The position numbers were made by a program, and so were the translations under genes. The notes under the pieces were generated by a model that saw only the letters and a program-made list of their open reading frames with translations, was not told the origin of the DNA and did not search any database. From the IMG/VR virus record IMGVR_UViG_3300042465_004753, positions 1 through 38,626 of that record: a stretch of 38,626 bases of DNA; one strand, 5' to 3'. This DNA comes from a virus. Positions 23,508-31,267 of this stretch are shown here, in pieces (within the stretch, counting starts at the first letter, position 1; each line of letters opens with the position of its first letter).

Positions 23508-24305
23508 ATGATTAAAACTGAAGTAGTGCGAATTACGCCAGCGATAGCTGAGGAGTGGTTGCGGCATCGCAATATCACCAATCGATCATTAAGCCGAAGG
23601 TCTATCGCCATGATGGTAGACGATATGCGAGAAGGGCGCTGGCAGGTGACCGGAGAGGCGTTGATTTTTGACGCAAACGGGCGCTTGACCAACGGCCACC
23701 ATCGGCTTACGGCCTGCATGAAGGCAGGGGTGCCGTTTACCTCGCTGGTGGTTCGCGGAGTAGAACCGTCTGCGGTGTTTGTGCAGGATACCGGGCGCGC
23801 TCGGACGGCTGCAAACATGGCCGCGATCATGGAGATTCCGCAGGGCAAGTTTTCCACGGCAGCGGCGCGAATTTTGCTATGTTACGAGGGCGGAGACTTC
23901 ATAACCACCTATACGGGTGGAGTTGGAGGACCAACGAAAACGCAAATCATCGAGGACTGCGAGTCTCGACCGCGGTTCTCTGAATCCGTGCTCGCTGGCC
24001 GTAAATGCTCCGAGGTGTTGTTTGCCGCCGTCGCGTCGGCGTGCCACTGGCTGTTTAGCCAAAAAGACAGATCCCTCGCGGAAGAGTTTTTCCGCAAAGT
24101 TCAATCCGGAGCGAGTATGGAGGCCGGCGACCCGGTGTTAAGACTTCGGCAGAGGGTTCAATCGAAAAACAAGCTAAAGACCACCGAAATGCTGGCGCTA
24201 ACGATCAAGGCGTGGAATCTTACTCGCGCAGGGAAGCCGCTTAACCGTCGTTTGGAATGGCGACCATCAACTGCCCCAAGCGAAGCGTTTCCGGTCGTCA
24301 AATAA
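23508..24305 (+). CDS. ParB/Srx-like domain protein
   Basis: This 265-residue protein has AAGGAGAAAG upstream. The first 90 residues hold a ParB-like core: AMMVDDMREGRWQVTGEAL, then GRLTNGHHRLTACMKAGVPF (about 57-76), where the N-G-H-H-R-L motif corresponds to the G-x-R-R/H-R nucleotide-binding element. The remainder is helical and basic (LRLRQRVQSKNKLKTTEML). Phage proteins of this group are of uncertain role; nuclease, CTPase or DNA-binding functions are known among relatives. It opens the early operon. Confidence 0.72.
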   Translation: MIKTEVVRITPAIAEEWLRHRNITNRSLSRRSIAMMVDDMREGRWQVTGEALIFDANGRLTNGHHRLTACMKAGVPFTSLVVRGVEPSAVFVQDTGRARTAANMAAIMEIPQGKFSTAAARILLCYEGGDFITTYTGGVGGPTKTQIIEDCESRPRFSESVLAGRKCSEVLFAAVASACHWLFSQKDRSLAEEFFRKVQSGASMEAGDPVLRLRQRVQSKNKLKTTEMLALTIKAWNLTRAGKPLNRRLEWRPSTAPSEAFPVVK

Positions 24306-24371
24306 CCACTAATCACACACCAACAACCGCGCCCATGCCAACGGGCGCAAGGAAAGAGAGAGGGAGCATTT

Positions 24372-24608
24372 ATGTCACTGGGAGCCGATCGCTACCCATC
24401 CAACGCCGCCGCGATGCCGATGCCAGTGGGGGCAAAACGCGCGGGGGAACTGAACGACCGCTTGATGAAGCAAATGGACGCCGGTCCGGCGTATCACGAC
24501 CTTTGGACGCGGGCCATTCGCGCCAACGATCGCGGCGACTTTGACGCGGTTGAGGTGCTACTTGAAGAGGCGCGCGCCATGGTTCAGGATAACGGAGGCG
24601 CGCTATGA
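24372..24608 (+). CDS. Small soluble early protein, 78 residues
   Basis: A purine-rich ribosome site (AGAGAGAGGGAG) precedes the ATG. After a flexible Ala/Met/Pro start, residues about 25-78 form two or three helices (AGELNDRLMKQMDAGPAYHD, DAVEVLLEEARAMVQ). It is not recognised. The stop overlaps the next ATG (ATGA). Confidence 0.65.
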   Translation: MSLGADRYPSNAAAMPMPVGAKRAGELNDRLMKQMDAGPAYHDLWTRAIRANDRGDFDAVEVLLEEARAMVQDNGGAL

Positions 24609-24742
24609 AGCCGAACGCTGACGAACTGCACGCCGCTCTTTGCCACGACTACTGCGGCGCGCTGCGGTCGATGAAGCGGCGCACTGGCGCGAGCTGGGAG
24701 GCGGTTATTGCCGCGCTGCTGGCGGCTGGCGGTGCCGCATGA
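24605..24742 (+). CDS. Small protein, 45 residues
   Basis: The ATG overlaps the previous stop. The product is a charged, then Ala-rich helical peptide (MKPNADELHAALCHDYCGAL, then SWEAVIAALLAAGGAA) with two cysteines. Tight overlaps on both sides support it. Function unknown. Confidence 0.5.
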   Translation: MKPNADELHAALCHDYCGALRSMKRRTGASWEAVIAALLAAGGAA

Positions 24743-24852
24743 TCGGCTGGGGCGGCGGGCCGGAAAACCTGCGGACGCTTCAGCGCCGGTCGGATCTGAT
24801 CGCGGCGGCGGCCGCGCTGGTGTGGGTTGTGGCTTGGGCGGTGACGCGATGA
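24739..24852 (+). CDS. Small membrane protein, 37 residues
   Basis: It starts at an ATG overlapping the previous stop. A polar start with PENLRTLQRRSD is followed by one hydrophobic helix (LIAAAAALVWVVAWAV). It is likely an inner-membrane peptide. Unknown function. Confidence 0.5.
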   Translation: MIGWGGGPENLRTLQRRSDLIAAAAALVWVVAWAVTR

Positions 24853-25019
24853 CGCCCCTTCACTGGATTGCCCTTCACATCGTCGCGCTGTGGGTTATCT
24901 GCCTGACTTTTACGCGCTACGATGGCCAGGACCGGTTGACGGCCACGCTGGGCGGGGTGGCGTTTGGGATGAACATCATTGCGCTGGGCGTTAAGGTTTG
25001 GGCGGTGTTCCATGGGTGA
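24849..25019 (+). CDS. Small membrane protein, two helices, 56 residues
   Basis: The ATG overlaps the preceding stop. Two hydrophobic segments (WIALHIVALWVICLTF and LGGVAFGMNIIALGVKVWAV) flank a short polar turn TRYDGQDR. It is probably an inner-membrane protein; superinfection exclusion is one possibility, but no family is recognised. Confidence 0.6.
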   Translation: MTPLHWIALHIVALWVICLTFTRYDGQDRLTATLGGVAFGMNIIALGVKVWAVFHG

Positions 25020-25209
25020 GAAACTCATCCACGCCGACCGCTTCGACGCGCTGGCGGCGCATGTGCCGGATTGCGGGGCCGATGAGTTGGTGTACGAGAT
25101 CGACCAGCTTGTGTCCATGGCACGCGACCGGGGACGGGTGGAAGTGGCCGCGCTGCTGAAGAAGGCGCTGGCGCAAGCGGTAAAGGAGGGCGAAGATGGG
25201 CACGGTTAA
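25012..25209 (+). CDS. Small helical protein, 65 residues
   Basis: The start overlaps the end of the membrane protein gene. The sequence is acidic and helical (ADRFDALAAHVPDCGADEL, then VEVAALLKKALAQAVKEG). No motif is recognised. It overlaps the next gene by 14 bases in a compact early operon. Confidence 0.55.
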   Translation: MGEKLIHADRFDALAAHVPDCGADELVYEIDQLVSMARDRGRVEVAALLKKALAQAVKEGEDGHG

Positions 25210-25417
25210 CGATCAACGGCGAAAGATGGGACTGCCGACGATTGGCAGCGCGGAGAACGTGGCGATGATTGTGGCGGCGGCGCTTGACCAGCTCAGGAAA
25301 GATGCGCGGCGGGCTGGGCTCGTGGTCTTGGTGGAGAAGCTGGACGCGGCGTTCCAGCAAGCGGTGGAAGATTGCAAGACGAAAACGGAGGAGGAAGCAT
25401 GTTTGAGCGAGCAGTAA
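25196..25417 (+). CDS. Small helical protein upstream of Sak4-like gene, 73 residues
   Basis: A ribosome site TAAAGGAGGGCG precedes the ATG. The protein is mostly helical (GSAENVAMIVAAALDQLRKD, LVEKLDAAFQQAVEDCKTK). It overlaps the recombination ATPase gene by 19 bases, so the two are translated together. Function unknown. Confidence 0.55.
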   Translation: MGTVNDQRRKMGLPTIGSAENVAMIVAAALDQLRKDARRAGLVVLVEKLDAAFQQAVEDCKTKTEEEACLSEQ

Positions 25418-26286
25418 AGCGCAACGCAAAACTACGGTTTGCAATATGCGGGCCGGCTGGCGGGGGTAAGACCTATTCCCTGCTTGAATTGGCGAAGAAC
25501 CTGGCTGGCGGCGGGAAGGTGGCCGTGATTGACACGGAACACGGCTCCGCCAGCAAGTACGCGGATTTGTTCGAGTTTGACGTAGTGGAGCCGTCCACAT
25601 TTGACCCGCGTGAGCTCGTGAAAACGATTGACGCAGCCGTGGAGGGAGGCTATGCGGTCATCGTCGTGGATTCGCTGTCCCATTACTGGATGGGCAAGGG
25701 CGGAGAGCTGGACATGGTGGACGCGGCGGCGAAGCGGTCAAGCGGCGGCAATACGTTTGCCGCGTGGAAGAACGTCACGCCGTACCATCAGGCGCTGGTG
25801 GACAAGATTCTATCCGCGAAGATTCACGTCCTTGTTTCAATGCGGACTAAAACCGAATGGGTTATCGAGGAAGTGAACGGCAAGCGGGCACCGCGCAAGA
25901 TCGGACTTGCGCCAGTCATGCGCGACGGCATTGAGTTCGAGTTTGACGTGTGCGGGGAGATCGACCAGGACAACACCCTCACGGTCACCAAGTCTCGCTG
26001 CCCGAAGTTGAGCGGAGCGGTCATCAATCGGCCTGGGGTGGAGATTGCGGAAGCGCTGCGCGAGTGGCTGCAAGGGGTGCCGGATGACCGGCCTGAGCCG
26101 CCAGCGTGGGCACCGAACGAGCCGATGATTGCGGCGTTTACGGAAGCGGCCAAGGAGCTATCTGCCGATGACGTGATGTCGGTTTTGAACGACTTCGGCG
26201 TGGCGCGGCCGCAGGAGTTTATGGACAAAGCGCAAGCAACCGCCTGCTATAAGGCGCTGGTGGCCAGAGCCGGAAAGGGCAAATAG
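25399..26286 (+). CDS. Sak4-like AAA/RecA-fold recombination ATPase
   Basis: This 295-residue protein has AGGAGGAAG before its ATG. It shows Walker A GPAGGGKT (18-25), the AVIDTEHGS segment (42-50) and Walker B VIVVDSLSH (87-95), followed by VLVSMRTKTEW, all typical of the AAA_24/Sak4 group of phage single-strand annealing or RecA-core proteins. The C-terminal 60 residues are a helical extension after a Pro-rich linker. The single-strand binding protein follows immediately, the usual partner for Sak4-type recombination. Confidence 0.85.
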   Translation: MFERAVKRNAKLRFAICGPAGGGKTYSLLELAKNLAGGGKVAVIDTEHGSASKYADLFEFDVVEPSTFDPRELVKTIDAAVEGGYAVIVVDSLSHYWMGKGGELDMVDAAAKRSSGGNTFAAWKNVTPYHQALVDKILSAKIHVLVSMRTKTEWVIEEVNGKRAPRKIGLAPVMRDGIEFEFDVCGEIDQDNTLTVTKSRCPKLSGAVINRPGVEIAEALREWLQGVPDDRPEPPAWAPNEPMIAAFTEAAKELSADDVMSVLNDFGVARPQEFMDKAQATACYKALVARAGKGK

Positions 26287-26715
26287 ATGGCATCACGAAG
26301 CATAAACAAAGTAACCCTTATCGGGCACCTGGGAAAAGACGCGGAGGGGAAGTTCACGCCGTCCGGCGTGCATGTGGCGCGGTTTTCCGTGGCGACCAGC
26401 CGTCGGTGGAAAGACAAGGGCTCGGACGAGTGGAAAGAGGAGACGGACTGGACGAACGTATCGCTCTGGCGCTCGGAAAACCTCGTGCCGTATCTCATCA
26501 AGGGCAAGCAGGTCTACGTTGAAGGGCGCCTGCAAACTCGCAGCTATGACAAGGACGGGGAAAAGCGGTATTCGACGGAAGTGGTGGCGGACGAGGTGAT
26601 TCTGCTGGGCGGCGGTGGCGAGAAGCAGGACGGAGGCGGTTTGGTGAGCCAGCCGCGCACGCCACAGCGACCGCCCATCGACAGCGGTATCTCAGACGAC
26701 GACGTTCCCTTCTGA
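26287..26715 (+). CDS. ssb: Single-stranded DNA-binding protein
   Basis: This 142-residue OB-fold protein starts MASRSINKVTLIGHLGKDAE, continues with ARFSVATSRRW and DWTNVSLWR, and ends in the acidic tip SDDDVPF that recruits partner proteins in bacterial SSBs. The central features and length are normal for a phage SSB. It directly follows the Sak4-like ATPase, and the two probably act together in recombination-dependent replication. Confidence 0.94.
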   Translation: MASRSINKVTLIGHLGKDAEGKFTPSGVHVARFSVATSRRWKDKGSDEWKEETDWTNVSLWRSENLVPYLIKGKQVYVEGRLQTRSYDKDGEKRYSTEVVADEVILLGGGGEKQDGGGLVSQPRTPQRPPIDSGISDDDVPF

Positions 26716-26913
26716 TCCCGCGGGCAACCGCCCGCGGCCTGCCGACCACGGTGGAGAACGGACCTGGGGAGGTACCGCCAGCGAATCGGCAGACCGAGCG
26801 CGGCGCGCTCTACTAGCGGCAGATGCAGCCGTAACCAAGCATCTTGAGTCCCTCGGATATGGCGTGGCCGGCGGGTGAAAGCGTCGGCCACGCACAGAAA
26901 TAAGGAGAGAGAA
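26716..26913. other. 198-base gap with strong hairpins
   Basis: No gene with a plausible start lies here. Two perfect inverted repeats stand out: CCGCGGGC/GCCCGCGG (26718-26737, 4-base loop), right after the ssb stop, and GCGTGGCCG/CGGCCACGC (26862-26893, 14-base loop), just before the next ribosome site. The first may terminate or protect the ssb message; the second could fold over the leader of the following gene. A structured RNA is possible. No tRNA signature was found. Confidence 0.5.
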
Positions 26914-27219
26914 ATGGACGTTTTAAAGCAGGTGGCGGAGGCGCTGGTGATGGCGTGCGGTACATTTCGCAGCCACGCTGGCGAGGAACAACGAGCGGAG
27001 GAATGCGCCGCCGCCCTGGCCGCGCTGCGCGGGCTGGAGTGGAAGCCGATTGCGGAGATGGAGGCGTTTGAGCCTCAAGGAGTTCGGATTGGGTACCACG
27101 GAATCGTTTCGTGGGTCATGGCCCCCTATATCGCTTATCGGCGCGGTGAGGTGACATCGATTTACACCCACTTCTACCGCCCTATACTGCCGACGCCGCC
27201 GAAACGGGAGGGCAAGTGA
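26914..27219 (+). CDS. DUF551-like small protein
   Basis: This 101-residue protein has TAAGGAGAGAG upstream. A helical N-terminal part (VAEALVMACGTFRSH) is followed by a beta module starting LEWKPIAEMEAFEPQGVRIG and ending THFYRPILPTPP. This W-x-P-I...H-[WF]-x-P-[IL]-P-x-P-P framework is that of DUF551-type phage proteins, whose function is not known. A second protein with the same framework is encoded at 27433-27768. Confidence 0.6.
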   Translation: MDVLKQVAEALVMACGTFRSHAGEEQRAEECAAALAALRGLEWKPIAEMEAFEPQGVRIGYHGIVSWVMAPYIAYRRGEVTSIYTHFYRPILPTPPKREGK

Positions 27220-27482
27220 TGCCATTCCCGCAAATCATCAACGAGTACCACCCAGATATTGTGGCGGGCATCGCTGGCACGGTGATAGGGCTGGTGAGGT
27301 GGCGCGGGATGCCTAAACTGCCCACCCGCGCGGGCATCTGGAATTACATCGCGGCATGGGCGGCGGCGAATCGTGACGCAGCGATGACGCGGGATCGGAT
27401 GAAGGTCGTTTATTTGAATGCGGAGGTGCCGAATGGCTCAGAAGACGCTGGGGCAAGTGGCGTATGCGAACTGGTGTGCTGA
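27219..27482 (+). CDS. Small protein with N-terminal membrane segment, 87 residues
   Basis: The ATG at 27219 overlaps the previous TGA and has GGGAGG seven bases upstream; the GTG three bases before is less likely. A hydrophobic stretch (DIVAGIAGTVIGLVRW, about 13-28) may insert in the membrane. The rest is polar, with AGIWNYIAAWAAANRDAAM. Not recognised. Its last 50 bases overlap the next gene. Confidence 0.5.
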   Translation: MPFPQIINEYHPDIVAGIAGTVIGLVRWRGMPKLPTRAGIWNYIAAWAAANRDAAMTRDRMKVVYLNAEVPNGSEDAGASGVCELVC

Positions 27483-27768
27483 GGCGAGTAATCGACTAAT
27501 GAACACAGAGGAAGCATGGCAAGCCGTAGCCGACGCGGTAGTCGCCGCTCACGAGGCGCGGCGGTGGCAGGCGATTGAGAGCGCGCCGAAGGACAAGGAG
27601 GTTGACGTGTGGGATGGATGCGAGCGAGTGCCGGATGCCAAATACAACACGCAAACCGAATCGTGGTTCAGCGACGTGTTTTCGTACGGTGATATGGACT
27701 GGCGCGAAATGGACCCGCAGCCCACCCACTGGGCCCCCATCCCCGCTCCGCCGCAGGAGGTGGAGTGA
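27433..27768 (+). CDS. DUF551-like small protein, second copy
   Basis: GGAGG lies eight bases before the ATG at 27433; an ATG 15 bases earlier is less well placed. The 111-residue product has a helical start (NTEEAWQAVADAVVAAHEA) and then WQAIESAPKDKEVDVWDG...THWAPIPAPPQ, the DUF551-type pattern. It shares layout but not close sequence with the protein at 26914. Role unknown. Confidence 0.65.
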   Translation: MAQKTLGQVAYANWCAEASNRLMNTEEAWQAVADAVVAAHEARRWQAIESAPKDKEVDVWDGCERVPDAKYNTQTESWFSDVFSYGDMDWREMDPQPTHWAPIPAPPQEVE

Positions 27769-27980
27769 TGGAGCGTGACCCGAGGAAAGACCCCAGGCCG
27801 GGGGACACCACCACTTTCAGCGGTGAAGGTGCGACAAGCATATATCACGTCACGAAGCGAGACGGGAGACTAGTGTATTACCTCCAGACGGCCAACGGAA
27901 CCACTGAAGAACACGACACCTACATTGAGGATTGGATTGACGGATCACAGGAAGACGAGGTGCTGCATGTCGCATATTAG
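27768..27980 (+). CDS. Small early protein with RDPRKDPRPGD motif
   Basis: The ATG at 27768 has CAGGAGG ten bases upstream and overlaps the previous stop. The 70-residue product begins MERDPRKDPRPGDTTTF and continues with a small beta domain (TSIYHVTKRDGRLVYYLQT). The D-P-R-x-D-P-x-P-G-D start recurs in small phage proteins of unknown role. Confidence 0.6.
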   Translation: MERDPRKDPRPGDTTTFSGEGATSIYHVTKRDGRLVYYLQTANGTTEEHDTYIEDWIDGSQEDEVLHVAY

Positions 27981-28419
27981 CGCGGAATTTTACCGGGGCG
28001 CGGTGGAGGCGCTGGATAGGGGGGCCACATCGCCATACGGGCGAGACTTGCTTGCCGACTACCGCGCCCTCCTCGCCGAAGCCGAAGCCCGCGAGGGCAG
28101 CGTGCCCACGGCGGCGGACATTGCCGTAGCCGACGAACTTGACATGCTGGCCGCGCACATCCAGCAGTATATCAGCCCAGACGACGCCCGCGACGACATC
28201 CGGCGCATCTGCCGCAACCGAGCGGCGGATTTGCGGCGTGGGGTGAAGCGGGGGCCCACGGCGGCGGAGGTGATCGCGGCGGCGGAGAGGGCGCTGGAAA
28301 AGCTCCTGCGCTCGACAAACATGCGGGCACATGTGGAGGCTGTTATTCAGGAATCCTGTGACGCCCTCGCCGCAATCGACAAATGGAAAGAGGCCCAACG
28401 GTTTCGGGAGGCGAAGTAG
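27967..28419 (+). CDS. Helical early protein, 150 residues
   Basis: The chosen ATG at 27967 has GAGGTG upstream and overlaps the preceding gene by 14 bases. The product is almost wholly helical (LLADYRALLAEAEAREG, ELDMLAAHIQQYISPDDA, EVIAAAERALEKLLRS) with two cysteines and no recognised motif. Position among small early genes suggests an accessory role. Confidence 0.6.
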   Translation: MSHISAEFYRGAVEALDRGATSPYGRDLLADYRALLAEAEAREGSVPTAADIAVADELDMLAAHIQQYISPDDARDDIRRICRNRAADLRRGVKRGPTAAEVIAAAERALEKLLRSTNMRAHVEAVIQESCDALAAIDKWKEAQRFREAK

Positions 28420-28929
28420 ATGGATCGGTTAACACACGAAGATTTAGAGTCACTGCTAGTGCTGTACTCGGCACCACCGGCGACAAAAAGAGCGCACGCC
28501 GTATATGCGGGCGATGTAGCTCTCGACCTTCGAGACGCCCGCACCGAGCGCGACCAACTCAGCGCCGAGAACGAGCGGTTGAGGGGCAAAGAACGAGATG
28601 ACCTGCGCGAGTGTGTGCGCGTTGGACATAAATGCCACATCCAAAACGCAGAGCAAACACACACAATCCAATGGATGCTAGGGAAACTGGAGGATAAATG
28701 CGCTGAGTGGGCGTCATCGTACTCTACCCTCTACGCCCGCGCCGAAGCCGCCGAGCGGGAGCGAGACGAGGCCCAGGCACACGCGCGGCACTGGCGCGAG
28801 GCAGCGGTAAAAGAAAACGAGCGGGCGATGGAACATTTGAACGCTGTTGCTGAGTCCCAGGCGCACGCAGCCGACCTGAGAGCGGCGCTGGATCTAGCGA
28901 GCCATCGAGCGAAGAAAGGACGCGATTAA
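28420..28929 (+). CDS. Coiled-coil early protein, 169 residues
   Basis: GGGAGGCGAAG precedes the ATG. Residues about 35-60 (DLRDARTERDQLSAENERLR) and about 105-165 (EAAERERDEAQAHARHWREA and following) are strong coiled coils. The middle holds a Cys/His-containing segment (VRVGHKCHIQNAEQTH). It probably oligomerises. No family recognised. Confidence 0.6.
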   Translation: MDRLTHEDLESLLVLYSAPPATKRAHAVYAGDVALDLRDARTERDQLSAENERLRGKERDDLRECVRVGHKCHIQNAEQTHTIQWMLGKLEDKCAEWASSYSTLYARAEAAERERDEAQAHARHWREAAVKENERAMEHLNAVAESQAHAADLRAALDLASHRAKKGRD

Positions 28930-29244
28930 ATGAAGACCCTACAACTCAACCGCGCCGAATCCGCCGCCTACGCCAACGGACAGCGGAGGATCTGGCGGGC
29001 GTGCCGGGAGCCACTGGCAACGTACCTGAAAAATGCTGGCCGCAGCGCAAAGGTTGTCGATGGGGTGGCGTACAATTACTCCTACGAGGAGACGCTTGGG
29101 CGCTGCCCCTGGGGCAAGCCCGGCGACCGCATCCGGCTTGAGGTGCGCGGCCACTCCCTGCCGCCTGTCGAGGATACCATCGCCGCCATCACCGTCGAGC
29201 AGCGCGGCGGGCGCTGGGGATGGGTTGTGGAGGTGGGGGCGTGA
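28930..29244 (+). CDS. Compact ASCH/PUA-like protein
   Basis: This 104-residue protein begins immediately after the previous stop. The segment GRCPWGKPGDRIRLEVRGH (about 58-76) matches the CPYGxPGDRLWVRE hallmark of phage ASCH-like proteins, and the end GGRWGWVVEV matches their last strand. The usual long middle part between these is missing, so it is a shortened form. ASCH domains are predicted RNA- or nucleotide-binding modules. Confidence 0.6.
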   Translation: MKTLQLNRAESAAYANGQRRIWRACREPLATYLKNAGRSAKVVDGVAYNYSYEETLGRCPWGKPGDRIRLEVRGHSLPPVEDTIAAITVEQRGGRWGWVVEVGA

Positions 29245-29624
29245 GCGACTGCGACGTGTGCATTGGCGGTGAATGCGACTACGATGGATTGCCAGAGTTC
29301 CAGAAGGTAGAAATGAGGACGGCTCGTAAAGACCACAAGTGTTTCGAGTGCCGCCAAGTAATCCCGAATGGCCAACGGTACGAGGCGTTCACATGCAAGT
29401 TTGATGGAGCCGTGGAAACAACGAAGACTTGTGAGGCGTGCGCTGATATTAGGAGCGTCTATTCTTGCGGTGAAGCAACTCCGGCTTTTGGAGACATGTG
29501 GAATGCATTTCACGATACCGACGCCTTTAGTCACATGAAAATGGCTGGCGAGTGTTGGGACAAACTGAGCGCCCTGGCGAAGGCGAAACTACTGGAAATG
29601 TGGCGTGAATGGAAAGGGCTATGA
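29241..29624 (+). CDS. Zinc-binding protein, 127 residues
   Basis: The GTG start overlaps the previous TGA (GTGA). Cysteines in CDVCIGGEC, then ARKDHKCFECRQVIPNG and KTCEACADI suggest one or two zinc sites of the kind seen in small phage proteins (HxCxxC...CxxC). A helical C-terminus (AKAKLLEMWREWKG) follows. Function unknown; nucleic-acid or protein binding is possible. Confidence 0.62.
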   Translation: MSDCDVCIGGECDYDGLPEFQKVEMRTARKDHKCFECRQVIPNGQRYEAFTCKFDGAVETTKTCEACADIRSVYSCGEATPAFGDMWNAFHDTDAFSHMKMAGECWDKLSALAKAKLLEMWREWKGL

Positions 29625-29850
29625 CCCCGCACGCGCGGCGGAGGTGCTGCGGGGAACTGATGGGCGGATCGCGGAGCGAATTATGGCCAGTGCAATCGGC
29701 GCGGATGCACTTGAGTTTCTTGCATGGCTGTTCAGTTACGTCGGGCTGGGCGACGAAATATGCGTAGCGGCGTTATATCAATTGTGGCACGGCGAGGACT
29801 CATTCCTCGACTACGCGCGGGCCGAGTGGGAGAAGGAGAGGAAGGGATAG
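29605..29850 (+). CDS. Small helical protein, 81 residues
   Basis: A GTG at 29605, 20 bases inside the previous gene, is the only start that keeps the well-formed N-terminus (YDPARAAEVLRGTDGRIAER). An ATG at 29621 is in a different frame that gives an implausible peptide. The remainder is helical and hydrophobic-amphipathic (ADALEFLAWLFSYVGLG). Not recognised. Confidence 0.5.
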   Translation: MNGKGYDPARAAEVLRGTDGRIAERIMASAIGADALEFLAWLFSYVGLGDEICVAALYQLWHGEDSFLDYARAEWEKERKG

Positions 29851-30318
29851 ATGATGGACCACAACGAATACGTTGACTACCTCAAAGACCAAGCCGATGC
29901 GGCGGAAGCAGACTACCACGCGCAAGCCGAGGCAGAACAGCGCGACCGTGAGGAGATGGCACGACTCACCACAAAGGTAGCCGAACTCGAATCCGCGCTG
30001 GCGGAGGCGCGGGAGGATGCGGCGCGGCTTCAAAAAGCGCGTGAAATCCTATTCGCCTATACCGACAATGAGATCACCGCTGACCCATGGTGGGCCGTGG
30101 TTCGCAAGGGATCGTTTGGTTGTATGGTCGTACTCGAAGGGCCATTCTTTTCGCGGGAACGCGCCGAGGCACTGCGCACCGCTCGACTGTACGAATACGG
30201 TGCAAAGTCATACGTGTTTTGCTTCAGCGGGCATAGGAGCCAGCACTACAAAGCACTGAGGGCTGCTATCGGTGCCCCTGTTCTCGCCGCCATCGACGCC
30301 ACACGGGGGAAGCCATGA
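29851..30318 (+). CDS. Coiled-coil plus small domain protein, 155 residues
   Basis: GAGAAGGAGAGGAAGGG lies upstream of two adjacent ATGs. Residues 1-70 form an acidic coiled coil (EQRDREEMARLTTKVAELES). Residues about 75-150 form an alpha/beta domain with Trp and Phe residues (ADPWWAVVRKGSFGCMVVL, EGPFFSRERAEALRTA). The family is not recognised. Confidence 0.58.
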   Translation: MMDHNEYVDYLKDQADAAEADYHAQAEAEQRDREEMARLTTKVAELESALAEAREDAARLQKAREILFAYTDNEITADPWWAVVRKGSFGCMVVLEGPFFSRERAEALRTARLYEYGAKSYVFCFSGHRSQHYKALRAAIGAPVLAAIDATRGKP

Positions 30319-30479
30319 CGGGCCGGCCAGCACCGCAACTCGCGCGCATCGCCGAACTGGAGCGCGTCTACGCCGACGAGTACCCGACGGCGCCGCGGGC
30401 GGAGCGCAAGCGCTGGGCGGTGGAAGGTGCGCAGTATGAGGCTGACGAGCGGGACGCGATAAAGAACGAGGGCGCATGA
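30315..30479 (+). CDS. Small charged protein, 54 residues
   Basis: The ATG overlaps the previous stop, with GGGGGAAGCC upstream. The product is highly charged (MTGRPAPQLARIAELERVYA, RAERKRWAVEGAQYEADER). Its stop overlaps the next ATG. Unknown role. Confidence 0.5.
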   Translation: MTGRPAPQLARIAELERVYADEYPTAPRAERKRWAVEGAQYEADERDAIKNEGA

Positions 30480-30658
30480 AGTGGGGTTGGGTTCGGTCCA
30501 ACTTGAAAAAGTGGCGCTTTGACGATGATTGGAGTGTTGTTTGTGACGGGCACCGCTGGTATGTGGTGTGGGCCGGGAATTGGCTGCATGAGGATTACGC
30601 GAGTGATGCGCTGGCGATAGCCGCGGCTGAAGGAAAGATGACCGACTGGAAGTGTTAG
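30476..30658 (+). CDS. Small Trp-rich protein, 60 residues
   Basis: ATGA overlap with the previous gene. The sequence is rich in Trp and Asp (MKWGWVRSNLKKWRFDDDW, then HRWYVVWAGNWLHEDYAS), likely a small beta-sheet protein. Not recognised. A weak CAGGCC/GGCCTG inverted repeat lies in the 45-base gap that follows. Confidence 0.55.
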   Translation: MKWGWVRSNLKKWRFDDDWSVVCDGHRWYVVWAGNWLHEDYASDALAIAAAEGKMTDWKC

Positions 30659-30703
30659 CAGTAACCCAGGCCAATGCCGACGGCCTGAAACAAAAGGGAG
30701 CAA

Positions 30704-31267
30704 ATGAGAAAACCATGGAAACCGGGCGCCCCATGCTCGAAATGCAAAGAGCCCGTATGGGCGGAGTCCGACCGATACAAGCCGGGGCGCAGTATCTGCC
30801 ACTCGTGCGGGAAGATCGAGCGGAACAAAGAACAAGCCGCCGCACGGGCGAAAACTGCGCAACCTTGCGCGGTGTGCAACTGCGTGCTCGTCGGAAACGA
30901 CAAGCGGCACGCGGCGTGCAAGCCATGCCGGGAGGTATTGGCCACAGCAGCCAATGCGGCGCGGAAATGCCCGTGCGGCGCCAGCATCTCGCACCGGTCA
31001 AAAGGCGCGCGGTTTTGCGAGAGGTGCTCAGTGCGGCAGCGGGCGAAGGGCGCGATGGCGGGCGGCGTTGCGGCGCGGCCGAAAGTGACGAAGGAGCGGT
31101 TGCCGGAGGTGGTGGCGCGACTATTCCTGACACCAGACGGCTTGCGGGGCGGCTTGCGGCCAGCCTTATCAGCGGTGAAGGACGCGGCGGTCTGCCCGAA
31201 GCGGGCGGCAGCGGTAGACGCGATACTGTCTCGGCGCTGGGCGACGGTGGATGGGGGGCGGGTGTGA
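30704..31267 (+). CDS. Multi-zinc-ribbon protein, 187 residues
   Basis: AAGGGAG precedes the ATG. The first 110 residues contain at least three cysteine clusters (CSKCKEPV and CHSCGK; CAVCNCVL and CKPCRE; CPCGAS and CERCSV), consistent with several zinc ribbons. The C-terminus is helical and basic. It overlaps the SNF2-like helicase gene (GTGA), so it may recruit or guide that enzyme on nucleic acid. The overlapping long frame from 30652 is a shadow. Confidence 0.65.
   Translation: MRKPWKPGAPCSKCKEPVWAESDRYKPGRSICHSCGKIERNKEQAAARAKTAQPCAVCNCVLVGNDKRHAACKPCREVLATAANAARKCPCGASISHRSKGARFCERCSVRQRAKGAMAGGVAARPKVTKERLPEVVARLFLTPDGLRGGLRPALSAVKDAAVCPKRAAAVDAILSRRWATVDGGRV

Noticed and set aside
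26716-26877. Open frame after ssb reading SDPAGNRPRP and ending SLGYGVAGG
   Set aside because: It has no ATG, GTG or TTG start and the ssb gene already ends with its normal acidic tip.
26740-26880. Possible tRNA in the gap after ssb
   Set aside because: No T-loop consensus or cloverleaf could be formed; only the isolated hairpins are clear.
30246-31133. Long - strand open frame of 295 codons
   Set aside because: It is a GC-rich shadow opposite several overlapping + strand genes and has no domain-like sequence or ribosome site.
30652-31263. N-terminal extension of the SNF2 helicase
   Set aside because: This stretch is better explained by the zinc-ribbon protein in another frame; the GTG at 31264 gives the normal helicase start.
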